NCBI GenBank assembly: GCA_023415815.1
Contig: JAEZJL010000443.1
Location: 1-10,828, forward strand
Reading direction: 5' to 3'
From: Bacillota bacterium
GTDB taxonomy: Bacteria; Bacillota; Clostridia; Acetivibrionales; DTU013
DNA: 10,828 nt
Made by a program: the position numbers and the translations under genes. The stretch's first letter is position 1; each line of letters opens with the position of its first letter. The notes beneath the pieces are model-generated. The model made no database searches and was not told the DNA's origin. It saw only the letters and a list, made by a program, of their open reading frames with translations. Positions 5,561 through 10,828 of this stretch are shown piece by piece.

Positions 5561-8298
5561 GCATTCGCTCCGCAGCATTTTTTATATTTTTTACCGCTGC
5601 CGCACGGGCACGGGTCGTTCCTGCCGACCTTGTCGCTGCTCCTTGCCGCCGGCTTTTTCGGCTCGTCGTCACCGTGGCTTGCGGCGAGCGGCTCGGCGAC
5701 CTTTTCACGCTTGGGCGCGTGCTCGCGGTCCAGACGGGAGCGCATGATAAGCCTGATGGCGTCCTGCTGGATATTTTTTATCATCTCTTCGAACATCTCG
5801 AAGCCTTCGAATTTGTATTCGATGACCGGATCGCGCTGGGCATAGCCGCGCATTCCTACTCCGTACTTCAGCTGGTCCATGGCGTCGATGTGGTCCATCC
5901 ATTTTTCGTCGACCGACCTCAGCAGCACGACTCTCTCAAGCTCGCGCATGAGCTCGGGGCCGAATTCGGCCTCCTTGGCCTCATATGCCTTCACGGCCGC
6001 TTCCAGCATGATTTCCTTCAGGTCTTCCTTGACGACGGATTCGAGATCCGCCCTTGCCTCGTTAAGCGCGCCCTTCGGCAGGAAAATGCCCTCGGCGTAT
6101 GCCGTCATGCCGTCCCAGTCCCAATAGTCCGGATGCGGGCTTTCGGCGCAGTAGGTGGTGATTATGCCGTCCACAAAGCCCTCCAGCATTTTGATGAAGG
6201 AATCCCTGAGGTTTTCGCCGTTGAGCACCTGTTTTCTCTGGGCGTATATGACTTCCCTCTGCTTGTTCATTACGTCGTCGTACTGTAAGACATGCTTCCT
6301 TATGTCGAAGTTCTTGCCCTCGACCTTGCGCTGCGCGTTCTCAATGGCGTTGGAAAGCATCCTGTGCTCTATCGGCTGGTCATCCTCAAGCCCGAGGGCG
6401 TTTACGATTGCCGTCAGCCGCTCGGAGCCGAAGAGCCTCATAAGATCGTCCTCCAGCGATATATAGAACCTTGAGGAGCCGGGGTCGCCCTGACGTCCGG
6501 AACGTCCTCTCAGCTGGTTGTCTATACGCCTTGATTCGTGCCTTTCGGTGCCGATGATATGAAGGCCTCCGGCGGCTACGACCTTTTCCCTCTCCTCGTT
6601 CGTATGCTTCTTATATTCTTCATAAAGCTTACTGAAGATCGATCTGGCGTTCAGTATCTCCTCGTCGTCGGTCTCGTTGAAGCTGTTCGACAGGTTTATA
6701 AGCTCCTCGTCAAAGCCCTGCTTCCTCATCTCCTGCTTGGCCATGAACTCGGCGTTGCCGCCCAGCACGATATCCGTGCCTCGTCCGGCCATATTCGTAG
6801 CTATCGTGACGGCTCCGAATTTACCTGCCTGGGCGATGATTTCAGCTTCCTTGTCATGGAACTTGGCATTGAGCACCTGATGCTGTACGCCGCGTTTTTT
6901 AAGCATACTGCTGAGCAGTTCAGACTTTTCGATGGATATGGTGCCTATCAATACCGGCTGGCCCTCTTTGTGCCTTTCTACGATTTCATTTATGACGGCG
7001 TTGAACTTTCCGACCTCGTTCTTGTATACGCAGTCGGGATTGTCGATCCTTACCATTTCCATATTTGTGGGTATGACGATTACGTCCAGCTTGTAAATGG
7101 TCTGGAATTCCTGCTCCTCAGTCTGGGCGGTACCGGTCATTCCGGACAGCTTGTCATAGATCCTGAAATAATTCTGGAAGGTGATGGTCGCCAGGGTTTT
7201 GCTCTCCCTCTCCACCTTGACGTTTTCCTTCGCCTCAATGGCCTGGTGGAGGCCGTCGCTGTACCTTCTGCCGTACATCAGCCTGCCGGTGAATTCATCC
7301 ACGATGATGACTTCACCTTCCTTGACCACATATTCCTTGTCCCGCTTCATCAGGCCGTGCGCCTTCAGGCCCTGGTTTATATGGTGGGAAATCGTCATGT
7401 TCTCGGAATCGGAGAGATTTTCAATGCCGAAGAACTGCTCCGCCTTTTTGACGCCCCTCGCCGAAAGAACAGCGGTATGGGCTTTCTCATCCACGATATA
7501 GTCGGCGTCCACCTCGTCGTCGTGCTGCTTGTCGTCGGTCTGGGTATAGACCTTCACCTTCAGCCTGCTCACAAAGGAGTTTGCCCGCTTGTAAAGGTCC
7601 GTGGACTTGTCGCCCGCACCCGATATGATAAGGGGCGTCCTGGCTTCGTCTATCAATATGCTGTCGACCTCGTCGACGATGGCGTAATGCTGCCCTCTTT
7701 GGACCATATCGTCCTTGTATATGACCATGTTGTCCCTGAGGTAGTCGAAGCCGAACTCATTGTTGGTGCCGTAGGTTATGTCGCTGTGATACGCCTTTCT
7801 TCTCTGTTCATTGTCCAGATCGTGTACGATAAGTCCCACCGTGAGTCCGAGGAAGTTGTATATTTTGCCCATCCATTCGCTGTCGCGCCTTGCCAGGTAG
7901 TCGTTGACGGTTACGACGTGCACGCCCTTTCCTTCCAGCGCGTTTAGATAAACCGGCAGCGTAGCGACCAGCGTCTTACCTTCACCGGTTTTCATCTCGG
8001 AGATCCTTCCCTGGTGCAGGACGATGCCGCCGATGAGCTGCACCCTGAAATGCCGCATTCCAAGCACTCTTCGGGAGGCCTCCCTGACGACTGCAAAGGC
8101 CTCCGGGAGTATGTCGTTCAGTGTTTCCTCCTCCGCAAGCCTTCCCTTGAATTCGGCTGTTTTGGCCCTGAGCTGCTCGTCGGTAAGCTCCTTGAGCTTC
8201 GGTTCGAATTCTTCTATCTCATCCACGATGGGCATTATTCTTTTTAATTCCCGCTTGCTATAAGAGCCGATAATTTTTTCAATAACATCCTTAATCAT
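5557..8298 (-). CDS. secA: Preprotein translocase ATPase subunit SecA
   Basis: SecA is the ATPase motor that drives unfolded secretory proteins through SecYEG at the membrane. The 913-residue product is full length. It has the family's N-terminal RELKRI...LTDEQLRAKTAEFK, Walker A within EMKTGEGKTLVATLP (101-115), the DEVD Walker B (209-212) followed by SILIDEARTPLIISG, SGMTGTA, and the helicase motif VI-like TNMAGRGTDIVLGG. The C-terminus carries the zinc motif with cysteines 897, 899, 908 and 909 (PCPCGSGKKYKKCC). The ATG at 8296-8298 is chosen because GGAGGT (8309-8314) lies 10 bases upstream and the family aligns from there. An in-frame ATG at 8319 has no usable ribosome site. Its stop overlaps the folC start. 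It lacks the long insertion between motor domains seen in some other phyla, and nothing suggests an accessory SecA2. Confidence 0.97.
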   Translation of the reverse strand: MIKDVIEKIIGSYSKRELKRIMPIVDEIEEFEPKLKELTDEQLRAKTAEFKGRLAEEETLNDILPEAFAVVREASRRVLGMRHFRVQLIGGIVLHQGRISEMKTGEGKTLVATLPVYLNALEGKGVHVVTVNDYLARRDSEWMGKIYNFLGLTVGLIVHDLDNEQRRKAYHSDITYGTNNEFGFDYLRDNMVIYKDDMVQRGQHYAIVDEVDSILIDEARTPLIISGAGDKSTDLYKRANSFVSRLKVKVYTQTDDKQHDDEVDADYIVDEKAHTAVLSARGVKKAEQFFGIENLSDSENMTISHHINQGLKAHGLMKRDKEYVVKEGEVIIVDEFTGRLMYGRRYSDGLHQAIEAKENVKVERESKTLATITFQNYFRIYDKLSGMTGTAQTEEQEFQTIYKLDVIVIPTNMEMVRIDNPDCVYKNEVGKFNAVINEIVERHKEGQPVLIGTISIEKSELLSSMLKKRGVQHQVLNAKFHDKEAEIIAQAGKFGAVTIATNMAGRGTDIVLGGNAEFMAKQEMRKQGFDEELINLSNSFNETDDEEILNARSIFSKLYEEYKKHTNEEREKVVAAGGLHIIGTERHESRRIDNQLRGRSGRQGDPGSSRFYISLEDDLMRLFGSERLTAIVNALGLEDDQPIEHRMLSNAIENAQRKVEGKNFDIRKHVLQYDDVMNKQREVIYAQRKQVLNGENLRDSFIKMLEGFVDGIITTYCAESPHPDYWDWDGMTAYAEGIFLPKGALNEARADLESVVKEDLKEIMLEAAVKAYEAKEAEFGPELMRELERVVLLRSVDEKWMDHIDAMDQLKYGVGMRGYAQRDPVIEYKFEGFEMFEEMIKNIQQDAIRLIMRSRLDREHAPKREKVAEPLAASHGDDEPKKPAARSSDKVGRNDPCPCGSGKKYKKCCGANA

Positions 8299-8308
8299 TG
8301 TCCTATTT

Positions 8309-8314
8309 ACCTCC
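8309..8314 (-). promoter_or_regulatory. Ribosome binding site that sets the secA start
   Basis: GGAGGT on the - strand stands 10 bases before the ATG at 8296-8298. It overlaps the codons of the longer alternative reading from 8319, whose own ATG directly follows AGGG with no spacing. The shorter 913-residue SecA is therefore preferred. Confidence 0.65.
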
Positions 8315-8361
8315 ATCATCCCTATAAATACAATTCCGAAGTTTCCGAAAAAAATACTGTT

Positions 8362-8751
8362 TTATAAGGCCGGAGGTGAAATATCGGCGCCGCTTGAGAT
8401 CATATTATCGTTATAAGCGGTTAAAATGGGCGTTATACAGGATAGGAAGGCTTCGCCGGCCCCGCAGGCCGGGCTGTCCCCCGTGCTGTAACAGATATGC
8501 TGCTCCAGGCTTTTTACGCGTATAACCTCTCCAAGCGGGACGAGAGCGCTGACAAAAAACCCGGGGACGGCTTTTGCCAGGGCTATTTCATGCGCGGCAG
8601 CGGCTTCGGCCCCTGCGAGCCACTTTTCTCCGCACAGGTTCAAAAGGCTTTCCGGAGAAAGCTTTTCCGATATATCCGGTAGTTCGCTGGCAGCGCCCTT
8701 TGATGCGAGCGCCGAAAATATGAGCAAGCCTATAAAAAGCTTCCTTAGCAA
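8362..8751 (-). CDS. Small exported protein of unknown function with four cysteines
   Basis: I do not recognise this 129-residue product. It begins MLRKLFIGLLIFSALASKGAAS, a short signal-peptide-like segment with a basic start, a hydrophobic core at about 5-16, and Ala/Ser-rich possible cleavage sites near 16 or 22. The rest is mildly acidic and Ala-rich, with cysteines in LCGE, HICYS, PACGAG and LSCITP. There are four cysteines, which could form two disulfides after export. There is no lipobox. The start is TTG (8749-8751), 2 bases after the yerC stop, with AAAGGAAG at 8758-8765 as ribosome site. A further in-frame TTG lies eight codons on. The tight spacing, the signal-like N-terminus and coding-like composition favour a real gene, but no family supports it. 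It precedes secA by 63 bases in the same operon. Confidence 0.65.
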   Translation of the reverse strand: MLRKLFIGLLIFSALASKGAASELPDISEKLSPESLLNLCGEKWLAGAEAAAAHEIALAKAVPGFFVSALVPLGEVIRVKSLEQHICYSTGDSPACGAGEAFLSCITPILTAYNDNMISSGADISPPAL

Positions 8752-8753
8752 CC

Positions 8754-9050
8754 TTATCTTCCTTTCTCTTCCAGCCTGTCAAGTATCGCCCTATAGCCGT
8801 CGGCTCCGTAATTCAGGCATCTGTTGACCCTGCTGATGGTGGCCGTGCTGGCGCCGGTCTTTTCGCTTATTTCGGTATAGGTCCTGCCGGCCTTCAGCAT
8901 CTTGGCGACTTCCAGTCTTTGCGCCATCGCCTTTATTTCAGAAACGGTGCATATGTCCTCAAAAAAGTTATAGCACTCATCTGGGCCTTCAAGCAGGAGA
9001 ATGGCCTCAAACAGCCTATCCGTAAATTCATCCCGTATTTTGGAATTCAT
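8754..9050 (-). CDS. YerC/YecD family TrpR-like transcriptional regulator
   Basis: The 98-residue protein matches the YerC/YecD family, small DNA-binding proteins with the TrpR fold. The signature ICTVSEIKAMAQRLEVAKML (33-52) is followed by a helix-turn-helix, TYTEISEKTGASTATISRVNRCL (57-79), and a short C-terminal tail. The family resembles the tryptophan repressor in the DNA-binding part, but its target genes and ligand are generally not known. The ATG follows GGGAG at 9062-9066, about 11 bases upstream. It is the first gene of the - strand block, with a well-formed promoter about 85 bases upstream of its start, and it may regulate its own operon or the divergent YghO-like gene; that role is inferred from position only. 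Confidence 0.9.
   Translation of the reverse strand: MNSKIRDEFTDRLFEAILLLEGPDECYNFFEDICTVSEIKAMAQRLEVAKMLKAGRTYTEISEKTGASTATISRVNRCLNYGADGYRAILDRLEEKGR
8758..8765 (-). promoter_or_regulatory. Ribosome binding site before the TTG start of the small exported protein
   Basis: AAAGGAAG on the - strand lies inside the last codons of yerC, with its AGGA core 8 bases before TTG at 8749-8751. No ATG or GTG in the same frame has a comparable site, so TTG is the preferred start. Confidence 0.5.
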
Positions 9051-9129
9051 ATTTGCTTACACTCCCAAAGCCCTGCGGCAATTAAAACTTCAGCGCGTTA
9101 AAATATCGATGTATTCTGTTTCTGAAACT

Positions 9130-9158
9130 ACAATATCAGCTTTTTCCGCCTTAGTCAA
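9130..9158 (-). promoter_or_regulatory. Sigma-A type promoter for the yerC-secA-folC-thrC block
   Basis: On the - strand, TTGACT (9153-9158) and TATTGT (9130-9135) are separated by exactly 17 bases. Transcription would start near 9123, leaving a leader of roughly 70 bases before yerC. GATATTGT occurs twice with a 28-base period (9130-9137 and 9158-9165), once over the -10 box and once abutting the -35 box, which may be an operator. Confidence 0.7.
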
Positions 9159-9203
9159 CAATATCGTATTTTCAATACATATGTAGGCTTTGGAAGCAGT
9201 GTG

Positions 9204-9212
9204 TGGTATAAT
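9204..9212 (+). promoter_or_regulatory. Extended -10 promoter for the YghO-like gene
   Basis: TGGTATAAT is a consensus -10 box (9207-9212) with the TGn extension. The -35 region is weak (TAGGCT at 9184-9189 with a 17-base spacer), as is common for extended -10 promoters. It overlaps the end of a 10-bp palindrome, TACATATGTA (9176-9185). Transcription should begin near 9219, about 90 bases before the ATG. Confidence 0.65.
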
Positions 9213-9217
9213 GTGAG

Positions 9218-9288
9218 GGGACACATCTTTCCCGCCGACAGGCCGAACGTTGAGATATGTCCCTTTTGATGCTGAAGGGATTTAATTT
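9218..9288 (+). promoter_or_regulatory. Leader with two mutually exclusive hairpins (possible attenuator or riboregulator)
   Basis: GGGACACATCT (9218-9228) can pair with AGATATGTCCC (9253-9263), leaving one A-C mismatch and a 24-base loop that itself contains GCC-GACA-GGC. TCCCTT (9260-9265) can instead pair with AAGGGA (9275-9280) around a 9-base loop, followed by TTTAATTT. The two stems share bases 9260-9263, so only one can form. I could not match the leader to any known riboswitch class; it may be chance complementarity. Confidence 0.35.
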
Positions 9289-9309
9289 GAATATAGAGGT
9301 GGAGACGTT

Positions 9310-10437
9310 ATGGATATTACTGTTGTCAAAGTCGGAACAAAGGCCGGGCTGGCGGATTTCATCAGGATGCCCTGGAGCATTTACAGGGGGAATAAATGCT
9401 GGGTGCCGCCGCTGATCAAGGATATGAAGGAGACCCTGGACGAGTCCAGGAATCATACCATGGGCAAGATCGACCATGCCATGTTCCTTGCCGTGCTGGA
9501 CGGAAAGGCCGTAGGCAGGATATTCACGGGCATCGACTCCAACCTGAACAGCAAAAAGAACATGAAAATGGGCTTCTTCTCGCTTTTCGAGTGCATTGAC
9601 AGCGGGGAAGCCTCCAATCGCCTGTTCGACGCCGCATTTGCCTGGTTCCGCGAAAAGGGCGTTGACAACGTGATAGGTCCCGTTTCGCCTACCGGCACGG
9701 ACGGCGACGAATACAAGGGCCTTCTTATCGACTGCTTCGACAGGCCGCCGGTGATAATGAATTCCTACAATCCGGAATACTATAAAAGGCTGATTGAGCA
9801 ATACGGCTTTGAGAAGGACTACGACGTCTTTGCCTACTATATGGAAAAGGATATGATATTCAAAAAGGACCCTGCAAGGGTGATAGAATACGCGCAGAAG
9901 AGGTACGGCTTCAGGGTGGATAAAATTAATCTCAAGGATATCGAGGGGGAAATCAAAGCCATCAAACACGTTCTCGACCTCGCTGTCCCGGATGAATGGC
10001 CCGACCTTGTGGCCCCGTCGCTCGAAGAGGTCAGGGAAATGGCTAAAAAACTGCTGAGCTACGCAGACTCCGACCTCATAGTGATAGCGCGCAGCGGGGA
10101 TGAGCCGATAGGCTTCGCGCTGGCGCTTCCCGACTACAATCAGGTGTTGATCCGCCTGAACGGCAGGATTACTCCACTGGCAGCCGTCAAATACATGTGG
10201 TACAAGCGGAAGATAAACAGCGCGAGGGTTTTTGTGATGTTTGTGGTCCCTTCCTACAGGAGCAAGGGAGTGTCTTTCGCCATCTATTACCGCGTATTCA
10301 AAAACGGCACCGATAAGGGCTACACCTGGGGCGAGGGCTCCACGATCGGCGAGACGAACCACCGTATGCGCGCCGACATCGAGGGCTTCGGAGCACAGCG
10401 CTACAAGACCTACAGGATTTTCAAGAAAAGCGTGTGA
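9310..10437 (+). CDS. YghO-like GNAT-fold protein, probable acyltransferase of unknown substrate
   Basis: The 375-residue product resembles the uncharacterised YghO family, whose members have an acyl-CoA N-acyltransferase (GNAT) fold. Visible signatures are FIRMPWSIYRGNKCWVPPL (17-35), a GPVSPTGTDGDEYKGLLIDCFDRPPVIMNSYNPEYY stretch in the middle, and a C-terminal GNAT part with VPSYRSKGVSFAI (313-325, the acetyl-CoA loop region). The family-typical ending is also present (IGETNHRMRADIEGFGAQRYKTYRIFKK). It has no signal peptide or membrane segment and is probably cytoplasmic. The ATG follows AGAGGTGG (9295-9302) with 7-base spacing. It is divergent from yerC and lies 62 bases before a flavoprotein gene on the same strand, possibly cotranscribed with it. 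The reaction and substrate are unknown; acetyl-CoA use is inferred from the fold. Confidence 0.8.
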   Translation: MDITVVKVGTKAGLADFIRMPWSIYRGNKCWVPPLIKDMKETLDESRNHTMGKIDHAMFLAVLDGKAVGRIFTGIDSNLNSKKNMKMGFFSLFECIDSGEASNRLFDAAFAWFREKGVDNVIGPVSPTGTDGDEYKGLLIDCFDRPPVIMNSYNPEYYKRLIEQYGFEKDYDVFAYYMEKDMIFKKDPARVIEYAQKRYGFRVDKINLKDIEGEIKAIKHVLDLAVPDEWPDLVAPSLEEVREMAKKLLSYADSDLIVIARSGDEPIGFALALPDYNQVLIRLNGRITPLAAVKYMWYKRKINSARVFVMFVVPSYRSKGVSFAIYYRVFKNGTDKGYTWGEGSTIGETNHRMRADIEGFGAQRYKTYRIFKKSV

Positions 10438-10464
10438 ACGACCGGCCCCGATAAACGTGAGTGA

Positions 10465-10479
10465 TATATTTGAAATATA
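10465..10479. repeat. 15-bp AT-only inverted repeat upstream of the flavoprotein gene
   Basis: TATATTT-G-AAATATA is a perfect inverted repeat with a single central base, 20 bases before the flavoprotein ATG and just before its ribosome site. It could be an operator or could overlap a weak -10 box, but AT-rich palindromes of this size also occur by chance. Confidence 0.35.
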
Positions 10480-10499
10480 AACAAAGAGGTGATTCAGAT

Positions 10500-10828
10500 A
10501 TGAAGGTCGTCGCAGTTATGGGAAGCCCGCGCAGGGACGGACGTTCGAACACACTGATACGGGAGTTTTTAAGAGGAGCCGGGGATGCAGGCCATGAGAC
10601 CGTCGTATACAATGTCAACGAAATGAACATCCGTGGCTGCCAATCCTGCTATACATGCAAAAACAGCAATTGCGACTGCATCCTGCAGGATGATCTCAAG
10701 GATTATTGGAAGACACTTCATGAAGCCGACGCCCTTATCGTCGGAGCGCCAAACTACGCCGGCAGCGTATGCGGACAGATGATAACCTATATGAACAGGC
10801 ATTACTGCCTCCTCGACAAGGATTGGAA
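10500..10828 (+). CDS. Flavodoxin-fold iron-sulfur flavoprotein / NADPH-dependent FMN reductase family (truncated by window edge)
   Basis: The first 109 codons are present and the gene continues past the right edge. MKVVAVMGSPRRDGRSNTL (1-19) is the FMN phosphate-binding loop of the FMN reductase/WrbA-like family. Cysteines 47, 50, 53 and 58 (GCQSCYTCKNSNC) fit the compact CX2CX2CX4-7C pattern that holds a 4Fe-4S cluster in archaeal and clostridial iron-sulfur flavoproteins, and a fifth cysteine follows at 60. APNYAGSVCGQMITYMNR (83-100) matches the conserved P.Y.GS..GQ....DR flavin-contact region. Such proteins are cytoplasmic redox carriers or reductases in anaerobes. The ATG follows AGAGGTG (10485-10491) with 8-base spacing, 62 bases after the YghO-like stop. 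The native electron donor and acceptor cannot be told; the C-terminal half is missing. Confidence 0.85.
   Translation, partial: MKVVAVMGSPRRDGRSNTLIREFLRGAGDAGHETVVYNVNEMNIRGCQSCYTCKNSNCDCILQDDLKDYWKTLHEADALIVGAPNYAGSVCGQMITYMNRHYCLLDKDW

Noticed and set aside
5521..6288. A 255-codon + strand frame across the secA/folC junction
   Set aside because: It overlaps two well-recognised genes on the other strand and has no start context; it is a shadow of GC-rich codons.
6538..7947. A 469-codon open frame on the + strand, antisense to secA
   Set aside because: It lies wholly inside the strongly supported secA gene, has no ribosome site, and its product looks like no family. Codon bias of secA explains the open antisense frame.
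8334..8349. TTCCGAA repeated twice with a 9-base period upstream of secA
   Set aside because: Only two short copies, with no clear promoter boxes beside them; chance is a sufficient explanation.
9172..10362. A 396-codon open frame on the - strand opposite the YghO-like gene
   Set aside because: The + strand frame has promoter, ribosome site and family signatures. The antisense product shows no domain, and its end runs through the promoter region.

Overview
The window looks like ordinary chromosome from a Gram-positive Firmicute, most likely a mid-GC member of the Clostridia. The reasons are strong AGGAGG-type Shine-Dalgarno sites before almost every gene, sigma-A type promoters, a YerC/YecD-type TrpR-like regulator (a family typical of Firmicutes), a SecA with the C-terminal zinc motif, and a clostridial style iron-sulfur flavoprotein. 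The genus cannot be fixed from the sequence alone. I see no rRNA, tRNA, CRISPR array, insertion sequence, phage gene or origin.

Left end (1-1589): a truncated GH2 beta-mannosidase-like gene runs leftwards off the window from a good promoter. It is divergent from a complete Gfo/Idh/MocA family NAD(P)-dependent oxidoreductase on the + strand. Together they suggest sugar or glycoside use. A perfect 46-bp palindrome at 1544-1589 separates the oxidoreductase from the convergent gene block to its right and is probably a two-way terminator.

Centre (1620-9050, all on the - strand): six closely packed genes form a probable operon. In transcription order they are a yerC-like TrpR-type regulator, a small unrecognised exported protein, secA, folC, a one-pass membrane TPR protein, and thrC. 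Gaps run from a 4-base stop/start overlap (secA/folC) to 63 bases (before secA). Two of the genes (the exported protein and the TPR protein) appear to start with TTG. A well-formed promoter lies upstream of yerC at 9130-9158. The block mixes protein export, folate metabolism and threonine synthesis, so it is a housekeeping cluster rather than one pathway.

Right end (9204-10828, + strand): a divergent extended -10 promoter leads through a leader of about 90 bases, with two mutually exclusive hairpins, into a YghO-like GNAT-fold protein. That is followed by a truncated flavodoxin-fold iron-sulfur flavoprotein that runs off the right edge.

No clear novel multi-gene system is visible. The least explained items are the small four-cysteine exported protein between yerC and secA, the TPR membrane protein between folC and thrC, and the possible attenuator-like leader before the YghO-like gene.
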